From CAUYUA01 sp963575675 (GTDB lineage: Bacteria; Pseudomonadota; Alphaproteobacteria; Azospirillales; Azospirillaceae): DNA of 22,311 nt. The translations under genes and the position numbers were made by a program. Positions 7,160 to 14,965 of the stretch are shown in pieces. The notes beneath the pieces are model-generated. The model was not told the DNA's origin and did not search any database. It worked only from the letters and a program-made list of their open reading frames with translations. The stretch lies in NCBI GenBank assembly GCA_963575675.1, contig CAUYUA010000241.1, positions 1 through 22,311 on the forward strand. The letters are read 5' to 3'. Each line of letters begins with the position of its first letter. Within the stretch, counting starts at the first letter, position 1.

Positions 7160-8338
7160 TTAATTTTTGGGCAACAGCAAAGCAGCGCAAGTCGCCGTCG
7201 CCGCTAGAGCCGCCAAAGCTAAGAACAACGTCGAAAAAGCGCCGGTCCAAGCATAGAAAGCCGCCGCCGTTTGTACGGCAATCGGGCCGGCGCCGAAAGA
7301 CAAAATAAACTTTCCTCCAAAAGCCAATCCTCGATGACGATCCGGAGTGTAACGGGCAAGCAACAAACTTTCGGCGGGAATCTGGATATTGGCGGTCGAG
7401 GCCAGAGCCAAAGATAAGAGAGGAACTGAAGCTCCGGAAGCGATTGAAGCCGCCGCCAGCAACGGAATTTGCAGAGCGAGGCATGTCACGTAAATTGTTT
7501 TTACGGATCCGCGATCAGCCATGCGTCCTCCGATCCACTGCGGAACGGAGGCCAATAAATAAACAAGCGTTACGACGCCGCCGACTCCCAGTGTTCCGCC
7601 GCCGATCAAGGTCTGTAGGTTGAACTCGAACCACTTCGGCGTAATCACCTGAGCGGCGTTCCAGATGATTCCGGCGGAAAACATGGTGATGGACAGCACG
7701 ATAAAGACGCGGACGGCGTCGCTTTGGCTGGTTTTGGGCTGAGGTTTCGGATCGCCGCGATGCTGGACGACGCGTCCGGAGGCCAAGCAAAACAGCAGCG
7801 CCAAGCCGGTGACGATCGAGACGCCGCCCGGAACGATAAAAGCGGCGCGCCAAGAAAACAAGGTCGTGAGCCCTCCTGCGACGGAAGCGGCGCAGGCTAC
7901 GCCTAAGCTTCCGAAAACGCCTTGCGCGCCAAGAGCTTGCCCGCGATTGACGGCGCACCGAGTAACCCAGGCCATGCCTACCGGGTGATAGATTGAAGCT
8001 CCGAGTCCCAACGTAAACAATCCGAGCGAGAGCGTGTCGGGACTATTGGCGCATCCTGCGGCGATGGCTCCTCCGCCGGTGATCAAGAAAAAGAGAACCA
8101 TCATCTTCGCGTCGCTCCAGCGATCGCCGAGCCATCCCGCAAGAGGCGCTCCAAGGCCGATCATAAGAGAGCCGACGGTCCAGAGTCGGATGAGAGAATC
8201 GTAGCTCATGGACCAATCGCGTTCGAGGCCGAGAACGACGGTTAAATAGAGCGCGGCCATAATATGCATGTAGAAATGGCCGGCCCAAGAGAACCCCAGG
8301 GAAAGCCGAGCGGATTTTGAAATGATGTCGCTTTCCAT
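7160..8338 (-). CDS. MFS transporter (12-TM, FSR-like)
   Basis: A 392-aa very hydrophobic protein with the major facilitator motif A, GWLGDRWSDAK (~68-78), between the second and third helices, and a helix 4-5 region GLGASIYHPVGMAWV. That HP-containing region resembles the fosmidomycin-resistance-like branch of the superfamily. The length and hydrophobic spacing fit 12 helices with a central loop rich in charged residues and Gln/Pro (~185-205). The start is supported by AGGAG six bases upstream on the minus strand. It is tail-to-tail with the PP2C gene, with 72 bp between stops and no clear terminator there. The substrate cannot be told from sequence. A short palindrome lies 15-32 bases upstream of the start. 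Confidence 0.85.
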   Translation of the reverse strand: MESDIISKSARLSLGFSWAGHFYMHIMAALYLTVVLGLERDWSMSYDSLIRLWTVGSLMIGLGAPLAGWLGDRWSDAKMMVLFFLITGGGAIAAGCANSPDTLSLGLFTLGLGASIYHPVGMAWVTRCAVNRGQALGAQGVFGSLGVACAASVAGGLTTLFSWRAAFIVPGGVSIVTGLALLFCLASGRVVQHRGDPKPQPKTSQSDAVRVFIVLSITMFSAGIIWNAAQVITPKWFEFNLQTLIGGGTLGVGGVVTLVYLLASVPQWIGGRMADRGSVKTIYVTCLALQIPLLAAASIASGASVPLLSLALASTANIQIPAESLLLARYTPDRHRGLAFGGKFILSFGAGPIAVQTAAAFYAWTGAFSTLFLALAALAATATCAALLLPKN

Positions 8339-8353
8339 AAGGGCTCCTTAATC

Positions 8354-8370
8354 CGCAGACGGCGTCTGCG
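8354..8370. promoter_or_regulatory. Perfect palindrome upstream of the MFS gene
   Basis: CGCAGAC-GGC-GTCTGCG is a perfect 7-bp inverted repeat, 15 bp upstream of the MFS start codon, just beyond its ribosome site. It could be an operator or a 5' UTR hairpin. It also shares the GACGGCGTCT core with repeat family 2, so it may instead be a repeat fragment. Confidence 0.4.
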
Positions 8371-8410
8371 CATAATGAAATGGCAAGGAATGTCGATTTC
8401 TGCACAATAA

Positions 8411-8445
8411 TTAATTGAAAGAGGCCGGGAATTGTGTTCCTGGTC
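8411..8445 (+). repeat. Partial copy of the family 1 repeat core
   Basis: GGCCGGGAATTGTGTTCCTGG here matches the central hairpin module of the full repeats at 8528-8620 and 11958-12052 (CCGGGAACACAGTCCCTGGA and equivalents). The GCTTCGCGAATAA arm is missing. The stem is CCgGGAA/TTCCtGG with one mismatch. Confidence 0.4.
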
Positions 8446-8493
8446 GCCGGGAAACAAGCGATCTTCCTCTGGAATCGTTTGCGTTTTGTGTAT

Positions 8494-8522
8494 GGAGCTT
8501 TCTTGCAACGGCAGAAAGCTCC
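8494..8522. repeat. 10-bp perfect inverted repeat between pgk and the MFS gene
   Basis: GGAGCTTTCT (8494-8503) and AGAAAGCTCC (8513-8522) form a perfect stem with a nine-base loop. It lies in the ~300-bp gap downstream of pgk and upstream of the MFS gene on the minus strand. No T-run follows on either strand, so it is not a classical terminator; an RNA 3'-end or processing hairpin is possible. Confidence 0.5.
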
Positions 8523-8527
8523 CCAAG

Positions 8528-8620
8528 ATTCCAAAGGAGGAGTGCTTCGCGAATAAAGGGGGCTTTCGTCCGTGGTCCGAGCGACTGGGAACACAGTCCC
8601 TGGACCCATTCATTTTTATT
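8528..8620 (+). repeat. Dispersed extragenic repeat family 1, copy B
   Basis: It shares with 11958-12052, in order: GATTCCA, GGAGGA, an exact GCTTCGCGAATAA, a G-run, TGGTYCGAGCG, a GGGAAC...GTCCC-type hairpin core, TGGACC/TGAACC and a closing ATTTTTAT. It ends 18 bp before the last codon of pgk, which is on the opposite strand, so in pgk mRNA the reverse complement would be transcribed as the 3' UTR. Confidence 0.7.
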
Positions 8621-8637
8621 CAGAAGATACGTTGACG

Positions 8638-9837
8638 TTAAGCGATGGGGCGTAAAGCCGCCACTCCCGGCAAGGTTTTGCCTTCGAGCCATTCCAGGAA
8701 AGCGCCGCCCGCAGTAGAGATATAAGAGAATTTTGTCTCAACTCCGGCGTGCGCCAAGGCCGCGACCGTGTCGCCGCCGCCGGCCACGCTCAAAAGACGC
8801 CCTTCTTGAGTCATCTCGGCGACGGCCTGCGCCACGGCGGTGGTTCCAGAGTCAAACGGCGCGATCTCAAAAGCGCCCAGAGGCCCATTCCAAACCACGG
8901 TTTTGCACGTCGCGAGCTTTTCTTTGATGAACGCCACGGAAGCCGGGCCGACATCCAACATCATGCCGTCGGCGGGGAGTTCATTGACTGAAAGAATCTG
9001 ATAGTCGGCTCCGGCTTTGAACTCTTTTGCGACGGCTCCGTCTTGGGGCAGGACCAAAGAGCAACCGGACGCGGCGGCGATTGCGGCGATCGAGCGGGCT
9101 TGATCGGCCATGTCTTTCTCGCACAGAGACGCGCCCACAGAGACGCCCTGCGCGTGTAGGAAGGTGTTGGCCATGCCGCCGCCCAACACCAAGACGTCAA
9201 CGCGCCGCACCAGATTTCCCAATAGGTCGAGTTTGGTGGAAATCTTGGCTCCGCCGACAACGGCGGCGACGGGTCTTTGCGGCTTCTCCAGAGCGTTCGA
9301 CAGAGCGAGGAGTTCCGCCTGCATCAACCGACCGGCGGCGCAAGGCAATAAATGAGCAACGCCTTCCGTCGAGGCGTGTGCGCGATGGGCTGAAGAAAAA
9401 GCGTCGTTGATGTAGACATCCCCTAAATCAGCGAGCGCTTGGGCGAATTCACGATTGTTTTTCTCTTCGGTGGCGTGGAAGCGCACATTTTCTAAGAGAA
9501 CATACCCTCCCCAAGGAGCTTTGCGAATGGCTTCTTTGGCTTTGGGCCCGATGCAGTCGTCGGCGAAGGCGACGGAAGCGCCCAGAGCCTTTTCCAAAGC
9601 AGGCAACACCATCTTCAAAGAGTTCTTATCATCTCGTCCACCTTTGGGGCGTCCGAAATGCGACATCACCACCACTTTGGCGCCTTTTGCGGCCAGTTCT
9701 TTCAAGGTGGGAACCAATCGCTCGATGCGGGTCGCGTCGCTGACGGCGCCGTTTTGCATCGGAACATTGAGGTCGGCCCGCACTAAGATTACTTTGTCGC
9801 CGACATCGATATCGTCAATGGTCCTGAACTGAGTCAT
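8638..9837 (-). CDS. pgk: Phosphoglycerate kinase
   Basis: A 399-aa protein of normal length for bacterial PGK, which interconverts 1,3-bisphosphoglycerate plus ADP with 3-phosphoglycerate plus ATP in glycolysis or the Calvin cycle. Family signatures from N- to C-terminus are RADLNVPM, MSHFGRPKG, LLENVRFHATEE, NDAFSSAHRAHAS, GGAKISTKLDLL, LGGGMANTFL, VVWNGPLGAFE and the nucleotide-binding VAGGGDTVAAL. No truncation or missing motif is seen. The usual neighbours gap, tkt and fba are not in this window. A response regulator gene lies 99 bp upstream on the same strand, which is an unusual context. Confidence 0.98.
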   Translation of the reverse strand: MTQFRTIDDIDVGDKVILVRADLNVPMQNGAVSDATRIERLVPTLKELAAKGAKVVVMSHFGRPKGGRDDKNSLKMVLPALEKALGASVAFADDCIGPKAKEAIRKAPWGGYVLLENVRFHATEEKNNREFAQALADLGDVYINDAFSSAHRAHASTEGVAHLLPCAAGRLMQAELLALSNALEKPQRPVAAVVGGAKISTKLDLLGNLVRRVDVLVLGGGMANTFLHAQGVSVGASLCEKDMADQARSIAAIAAASGCSLVLPQDGAVAKEFKAGADYQILSVNELPADGMMLDVGPASVAFIKEKLATCKTVVWNGPLGAFEIAPFDSGTTAVAQAVAEMTQEGRLLSVAGGGDTVAALAHAGVETKFSYISTAGGAFLEWLEGKTLPGVAALRPIA

Positions 9838-9914
9838 GAGAGTGTTCCGCCTTTATGCTCGCCAAGAGAAGTTTGTTTACCGCCGCGCATCGCCCCCGAT
9901 TGCGCGAGCGGCTG

Positions 9915-9952
9915 TCGGCGTTGAGCCGAGGTTGTATTATCGGCGTTGAGCC
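9915..9952. repeat. 13-bp direct repeat at the end of the response regulator gene
   Basis: TCGGCGTTGAGCC occurs at 9915-9927 and again at 9940-9952, a 25-bp period. The second copy covers the last codons of the response regulator on the minus strand (stop at 9937). It may mark a small local duplication that produced the present stop. Confidence 0.5.
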
Positions 9953-10347
9953 AATACTGCATTAAGCTGTTCGACCATGTCTTGGCGCGACATTGGTTTG
10001 GCTAAATAACCAAAGGCGCCGCGCTCCAAGGCCTGGTTCATGACGTCCAACACGCGATAGACGGTTAAGATGATGGTTGGGACCGACGACCATGGCTGAC
10101 CGGCTTGTCGTGTGGCGTCCAGGAACGCCAGCCCATCCATGCGCGGCATGTCGAGATCGCAGACCACCAAATCGATCGACTCGGAGCCGGCGCGCAATAT
10201 CTCTAATGCTTCCAGGCCGTCGCCGGCGCTGAGAACATTCAGAACGCCGATGTCGTTCAGCAAGCGAACGGTCAGAGTTCGCAAGAACTCTTCGTCTTCC
10301 ACGACAAGAACCCGTAAGTCCTTGTATTTGGCTCGCTCTTCACTCAT
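9937..10347 (-). CDS. Single-domain CheY-like response regulator
   Basis: A 136-aa receiver with E17-D18, phospho-acceptor D64 in VVCDLDMPRMDG, Thr in TIILTVYR and Lys in YLAKPM. The ATG at 10347 is preferred over an upstream frame start at 10410 because GGGAG precedes it and MSEERAKYKDLRVLVVEDEE is a typical receiver N-terminus. There is no output domain. It sits between an unknown protein gene and pgk on the minus strand. The kinase that feeds it cannot be identified here. Confidence 0.88.
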   Translation of the reverse strand: MSEERAKYKDLRVLVVEDEEFLRTLTVRLLNDIGVLNVLSAGDGLEALEILRAGSESIDLVVCDLDMPRMDGLAFLDATRQAGQPWSSVPTIILTVYRVLDVMNQALERGAFGYLAKPMSRQDMVEQLNAVLAQRR

Positions 10348-10488
10348 CTCACCAACTCCCGGGCCATCGGCGCCCGCTCTCGAACTCCGGAGCGTTCGCC
10401 ACGCCAACACGCCGCTCCGGCATATTTTACTATGCGTCGGATTTCACTGTCTCCTGATTGTCCGAGGACGCATCGGGATGATTTTTCG

Positions 10489-10884
10489 TCACGCCGATGT
10501 GTCCTCAGGCGAGAGGTCGGAGGGGAGGGGCGTTTGCGTCGTTGACGGCGTTATCGAGATCGCGCGTCGAGAAATCACCAAACACAAAGAGCCCGCATCG
10601 ACTCTCAAGAGTTTGTCCGAGTGTTTCGGCAAGGGGATTTTCTCTCGCCGACACAACAGAATGAGAAACGCGGCCACCTCGGCATGGGAGAACTCAAGCT
10701 GACGAACACTTCCTGATTCGTTGCTTTCGATTTCCGCAACCACGATGGGTGGAGCAATGCTTTTCAACCAAACGCGGCGCACCGCGCCGAGCGCAGGTCG
10801 ACGCGCCGTTCCCGAGCTATATAATCGGACGGCTTCGACCAAGGCTTCGTGAGAAAAATAGATCAAGCGGGTTTCCGTGATCAT
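10489..10884 (-). CDS. Conserved-looking protein of unknown function (131 aa)
   Basis: I do not recognise this protein. From the ATG at 10884, which has GGGGAAG about ten bases upstream, it starts MITETRLIYFSHEALVEAV. It has a basic middle (RRPALGAVRRVWLKS), then FSHAEVAAFLILLCRREKIP and a polar Ser/Thr/Pro-rich tail. There is no signal peptide or clear membrane span; it appears small, mixed alpha/beta and soluble. It lies between the EpmC-like gene (105 bp upstream) and the response regulator (141 bp downstream), all on the minus strand. Normal local codon usage and a good ribosome site support a real gene. Confidence 0.65.
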   Translation of the reverse strand: MITETRLIYFSHEALVEAVRLYSSGTARRPALGAVRRVWLKSIAPPIVVAEIESNESGSVRQLEFSHAEVAAFLILLCRREKIPLPKHSDKLLRVDAGSLCLVISRRAISITPSTTQTPLPSDLSPEDTSA

Positions 10885-10988
10885 GGATCGGACTTCCCCC
10901 TGGCCGGTTCTCGGCCTCCTCCGGACTAACGACAGGCGTCGCGAACGAATAGCAGAGATTGCGACGCAGACCCTGAAGCACAAAAGAT

Positions 10989-11660
10989 TTATGCGTTCTT
11001 TTCGATGAGGCGCGTCTCAAGACGCGCTTCGCACGGTTGTTGCGCTTTCGAAGCCTTGGGCCACACAGGCCGTCCATTGTCGTGGATCAACCCCTGTTGA
11101 CGCAAGGCCCGAACGGAGTCCGCAAAATGCGCGACGGCTCCCGCGCGATGATGCGCCTCCAGCCAATTTTGTTCAAGGAAGGCCAAAATCGCGGGCTGTT
11201 CTAGTTCGGCTTCCCACAGAATCCCCAGCAAAGAGCACAGACATTCCTCGATCTGTCGGGTCATGTCATCCACGCAGCGAGCCGCGTCGGCTTCTTCGCG
11301 TCGTCCGGTTTCCGGTCCCGCTCCCAGGCCGAAGTCGTAGACGCTGCGTCGTTCGGGCGCGCAGGTCAACCAGTGGGCGACTTCATGCACGATCACAGAG
11401 GCTTCGCTTTGGGTCCGAATACATACGCCATCCCAACTGAAAGCCTCTGCGGGGTCTTCATCCAAGGTCTGAATTCCGTGGCGATGGGCCAAATCGACCG
11501 CAGCGGCGCGATGTTCCGGGGTGTCGGCGTGGTTTCGCCTTTCCCAGGTTTGCGCAATGAGGTCGAACGCTGCGCGAGCCATCGAATCGAAGCTTAGTCG
11601 CTGCGAGAAATCCGCGAGAAGCGCGGGAAGGTTTTCAGGATCGATCGGCGTCAGAATCAT
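10989..11660 (-). CDS. HExxH putative metalloprotein resembling elongation factor P hydroxylase (EpmC-like)
   Basis: A 223-aa protein with the metal-site-like motif VHEVAHWL (H92, E93, H96), followed by CAPERRSVYDFGLGAGPET and a helical region IEECLCSLLGILWEAEL. In E. coli EpmC (YfcM) I recall the similar HEISHWCIAGKARRELVDFG, so the arrangement HExxHW, a basic RR pair and DFG is shared. EpmC hydroxylates the modified lysine of elongation factor P. The lengths and flanks differ, so this may be a distant relative with another substrate. No efp, epmA or epmB is in the window. The start at ATG 11660 has only a weak ribosome site; ATG 11582 is the next choice but would cut the N-terminus. Confidence 0.6.
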   Translation of the reverse strand: MILTPIDPENLPALLADFSQRLSFDSMARAAFDLIAQTWERRNHADTPEHRAAAVDLAHRHGIQTLDEDPAEAFSWDGVCIRTQSEASVIVHEVAHWLTCAPERRSVYDFGLGAGPETGRREEADAARCVDDMTRQIEECLCSLLGILWEAELEQPAILAFLEQNWLEAHHRAGAVAHFADSVRALRQQGLIHDNGRPVWPKASKAQQPCEARLETRLIEKNA

Positions 11661-11790
11661 GGAGAGTTCACAAAACCGAGACGTTACAAAACGCTTGCAT
11701 TGGGCGCAAAGTCGTTATCGCTCCGGAAGGGTTTTCAATCAAACGAAATCGTCGCGACGTCGCAAGCGTTCGATTTGTCGATATTCCGCA
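11661..11790. other. Intergenic leader of the minus-strand cluster
   Basis: This is the first part of the 420-bp gap between the EpmC-like gene and the M50-HlyD gene. It contains an inverted repeat AACGCTTGC (11691-11699)/GCAAGCGTT (11761-11769) about 60 bp apart and a GTCGCGAC palindrome near 11750. Promoters for both flanking genes should lie in this gap, but I see no convincing -35/-10 pair. Confidence 0.3.
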
Positions 11791-11878
11791 TAAAAATTAT
11801 ATGGGTTCAAGGACTGATGCCGTCGCGCTTATTAAATGATTTATTTTATGCGACGGCGTCTCGCCGCGATTGCGGCTG
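11791..11878 (+). repeat. Dispersed stem-loop repeat family 2, copy D1
   Basis: It matches 19430-19530 in order: GGGTTCAAGGACTGATGCC, an AT-rich spacer containing TTATTAAATGAT, then GCGACGGCGTCTCGCCGC and TGCGGC. GCCGTCGC (11819-11826) pairs with GCGACGGC (11850-11857) across a 23-base loop. Confidence 0.7.
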
Positions 11879-11957
11879 TTCATCTTTATAACGGTTCACG
11901 CTTGCGCTGGAGTGATGGTCTATGAATGATCCTGCGATGATCCTGCGCAAATCAACG

Positions 11958-12052
11958 ATTCCAGGGGGAGGATTGCTTCGCGAATAAGGGGGGGAGCGTT
12001 CTTGGTTCGAGCGGCCGGAAACTCAATTCCTGAACCTGTCCGATTTTTATGT
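11958..12052 (+). repeat. Dispersed extragenic repeat family 1, copy C
   Basis: Good match to 8528-8620, including exact GCTTCGCGAATAA, GAGCGgcCGG, TTCCTGAACC and ATTTTTAT. It ends about 30 bp before the start codon of the M50-HlyD gene, so it lies in that gene's leader or promoter region. A short tandem of TGATCCTGCG just upstream (about 11927-11948) is separate. Confidence 0.7.
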
Positions 12053-12080
12053 AATTTTATGTGGAAGAGTTGAAATCAAA

Positions 12081-13604
12081 ATGACGACTGCGGCGCATGC
12101 TCTTGCGGAAGAAAAAACCCCGGCGCCCAATTTGTCGATGCGCCAAGACCTGCAAATCTTTCCCGGTCCCGGAGAGCGAAATGGGGCTCCGGATTGGATT
12201 CTCTATGACCCCCTTCGACATCGCTACTTTCGATTGTCTTGGCGCGCGTCGTTGATCCTGTCTTGTTGGCGGCCTGGGCGGCGAATGGATGATTTGATCG
12301 ATGAAGTGGGTCATCTCTCCGGAATCCCGCCGGATGATGTCGAGATTCAACAAGTCGCCCGATTCTTGGCGGAGAACGAACTCACGCCCGTTCAAAGCCC
12401 CGGAGCTTCTACATTATTTCTTAACCGGAGTCTTTCCAGACGACAAAATTGGGCTCAGTGGCTCCTTCATCACTATTTGTTTATCCGCATTCCTCTTCTG
12501 CAACCTCAGCGTTTCCTGGTCGTCACAGAGCCTTATGTCTCCCGTGTTTTACGCTGGGCGGGACGTGGTTTATGGTTGTGCCTTGGCGTTGTGAGCCTGG
12601 GGTTGACCCTGCGGCAATGGCAAAACTTTTCTATGGGGTTCTCGGAGTTGGCCTCTGCTTCCGGCGCGATCGAGTTGGGATTGGCGCTCACTCTGGGCAA
12701 AGTGGTTCACGAGTTCGGTCACGCTTACGCCGCCGTGCGGCGCGGTTGCCATGTGCCCACGATGGGAGCGGCGTTGATTGTCCTGTGGCCGGTGCTGTAC
12801 ACGGACGTCAGCGACGCCTGGCGTCTGCCGCGTCGTCGCGACCGTTTGGCCGTGGGCGCCGCCGGAGTCGAAGCCGAACTCGGTTTGGCGACTCTTGCTC
12901 TGTTGGCTTGGCACTTTCTGCCTGACGGCGGATGGCGACAAGGAGCGTTTGCCGTCGCCACCACGGCATGGGTCAGCTCTTTGGCGGTCAACCTCAGCCC
13001 GTTCATGCGCTTCGACGGATACTATCTTCTGAGCGACGCTTTGAACGTCGCCAATTTACACGATCGCGCCTTCGCCTTGGCTCGTTGGAAGCTGCGCGAG
13101 TGTTTGTTTGGTTTCGACGATCCTGCTCCGGAAGTCTTTTCACCGGCTTTGCGGATTTTTTTAATCGTCTTCGGCATGTCGATCTGGCTTTACCGCCTGA
13201 TTCTTTTCACCGGCATTGCTCTGATGGTTTATCATTTCGCGATTAAATTGGTTGGAATCGGCTTAATGTTGGTCGAGGTTTGTTGGTTCATCATGCGTCC
13301 TGTCCTCGGCGAGCTTTCCGCCTGGTGGAGTCGCCGTCGTCGTGCGCGACTCACTCCTAAAACCGCCGTCGCCGCTGCTGTTTTTGTGATGGCGCTGACG
13401 GTTTTCGTTATTCCTTGGCGCAGTGAGATCACTCTTCCCGCTGTTTGGCGCGCCGTTGATCACGCCCAGCTTTTTCCGCCTGTTCCTGCGCGATTGGTCA
13501 AAATCGCCGTCGCCGACGGTCAATTGGTCGCCAAGGATGAGTTGATGTTTCGTTTTGTCAGCGATGATTTGGCTTTTCGCATTGCGCAGGATCGCGTCCC
13601 ATGA
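12081..13604 (+). pseudogene. 5' part of an M50-peptidase/HlyD fusion gene, interrupted by an IS256-family element
   Basis: Codons 1-503 (to 13589) are original; the last four residues and the stop come from the IS end. Residues ~1-105 look like a PqqD-like/winged domain (WILYDPLRHRYFRLS...). A multi-span M50 (site-2-protease-like) membrane domain follows, with H210-E-F-G-H214 and NLSPFMRFDGYYLLSD (N304, D312), the usual zinc-binding partners. After another membrane helix (~445) the HlyD/biotinyl-lipoyl-like part begins (LPARLVKIAVADGQLVAKDELMF is its gist). Such fusions accompany type I secretion or export systems. The frame resumes at 14966, and joining the parts gives 713 aa. The truncated product would keep the peptidase domain but lose most of the HlyD arm. 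The ribosome site is weak (GGAAGAG ~12 bases upstream). Confidence 0.85.
13582..13589 (+). repeat. Left copy of the 8-bp target site duplication
   Basis: TTGCGCAG here is repeated directly after the IS right end at 14958-14965. This is the size expected for IS256-family insertion. Confidence 0.9.
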
Positions 13605-14957
13605 CGTGGTGTAAGAGCCGGCAGCCATCGCGGATTTTCGATAGGGTTCAGGCGCCGGTTGTCACACTGCGGCAAGAGGCGGAAGTGCGTCAGGATTATC
13701 GCTCAACGACACGATAGTTTCCAGTGTCATGTAGCGACGCTGGATAGCCCATTCGTCGGTTTGCTCAAGAAGGATCGCTCCAGCCAAACGGAAGATTGCA
13801 TCTTCGTTTGGAAATATTCCAACGACGTCTGTTCGACGCTTGATCTCTCCATTGAGGCGCTCTATAGGATTCGTGGAATATATTTTTACCCAGTGCTCTT
13901 TTGGAAAGGACATGAAAGCAAGAACATCCGTTTCTGAGACATCCATTATTTCTGCAAGCTTTCGAAATTTCGGACGTAAATTATCTGATACTTTTCTCCA
14001 TTGCTCACTTGCGGCCTTGGCGTCTCCCTGAGCGAACGCCGTGCGAATCATCGCGGCAACCATGGGGCGTTGATCTTTGTCGGAAACGTGAGAAAGAGCA
14101 TTGCGCATAAAATGAACGCGGCAACGCTGCCAAGATGCCTGTAAGGTTTTGGCCGCAGCCGCTTTGATCCCCTCATGACAATCGGAGATAACCAGCTTGA
14201 CGCCACGCAAGCCGCGTCGCGTAAGAGTGCGCAAGAAGCCTGTCCAAAAGACTTCGGCTTCCGACATGCCGATGGCCATGCCCAGAACCTCGCGTCGGCC
14301 GTCGGTGTTAACTGCCACAGCGATTATTACGGCAACAGAAACGATGTGACCGGCTTCTCTCACCTTGATATAGGTTGCGTCAAGCCAAAGATACGGCCAT
14401 TCCCCTTCAATCGGACGGTTGAGAAAAGCACCGACGCGCACGTCAATATCGGCGCACAAGCGCGACACTTGGCTTCTTGAGATGCCTGTCATGCCCATTG
14501 CTTGGACAAGGTTATCGACCGAACGGGTCGAAATGCCTTGCACGTAAGCTTCTTGAATAACGGCGACCAACGCTTTTTCGACAGTCCGGCGCGGTTCAAG
14601 AAATGATGGAAAATAACTGCCTTTGCGTAATTTCGGCACATGGAGTTCTATTCGCCCGACACGGGTATCCAACGGCCGTTCACGATAGCCGTTACGGCTG
14701 TTAACCCGATCGTCCGATCGGGCATGGAGCCCAGCTCCGCACGCAGCCTCAGCTTCCATATCCATTAAGCGCTGCAAAGAAAACGCAAGCACGTCCTTCA
14801 AAAAATCCGCGTCTCCACCCTTTTCAATCAGCTCGGCAAATGCAATCCTGGGATCGGTCATCGTGGTGTCTCCGGTTGGGTGTTATGGGTCGCACCTGAA
14901 CCCTATCGAAAATCCGCGATGGCTGCCGGCTCTTACACCACGTCATGGGACGCGATC
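13590..14957 (-). mobile_element. Complete IS256-family insertion sequence (1368 bp)
   Basis: Both ends carry a 63-bp perfect terminal inverted repeat (13590-13652 and 14895-14957) beginning GATCGCGTCCCATGACGTGG. It is flanked by the 8-bp direct repeat TTGCGCAG (13582-13589 and 14958-14965). It holds one intact transposase gene on the minus strand. Ends, duplication and transposase all look undamaged, suggesting recent insertion and a potentially active element. It splits the M50-HlyD gene in the opposite orientation. Confidence 0.95.
13662..14861 (-). CDS. IS256-family (Mutator-type) DDE transposase
   Basis: A 399-aa full-length transposase. Catalytic residues fit D161 (LWLDATYIKV), D227 (VISDCHEGIK) and E334 (STNPIERLNGEIKRR). 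The family string WQRCRVHFMRNALSHV lies between the second D and the E. GGAG lies nine bases before the ATG at 14861. No stop or frameshift is seen. It catalyses cut-and-paste or copy movement of the element bounded by the 63-bp repeats. Confidence 0.96.
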   Translation of the reverse strand: MTDPRIAFAELIEKGGDADFLKDVLAFSLQRLMDMEAEAACGAGLHARSDDRVNSRNGYRERPLDTRVGRIELHVPKLRKGSYFPSFLEPRRTVEKALVAVIQEAYVQGISTRSVDNLVQAMGMTGISRSQVSRLCADIDVRVGAFLNRPIEGEWPYLWLDATYIKVREAGHIVSVAVIIAVAVNTDGRREVLGMAIGMSEAEVFWTGFLRTLTRRGLRGVKLVISDCHEGIKAAAAKTLQASWQRCRVHFMRNALSHVSDKDQRPMVAAMIRTAFAQGDAKAASEQWRKVSDNLRPKFRKLAEIMDVSETDVLAFMSFPKEHWVKIYSTNPIERLNGEIKRRTDVVGIFPNEDAIFRLAGAILLEQTDEWAIQRRYMTLETIVSLSDNPDALPPLAAV

Positions 14958-14965
14958 TTGCGCAG
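14958..14965 (+). repeat. Right copy of the 8-bp target site duplication
   Basis: TTGCGCAG, identical to 13582-13589. Deleting 13590-14965 rejoins the M50-HlyD reading frame exactly at codon 503/504. Confidence 0.9.

Noticed and set aside
8415..8717. ORFs on both strands between the MFS gene and pgk
   Set aside because: The region is made of repeats and hairpins, and the ORFs read through the family 1 repeat.
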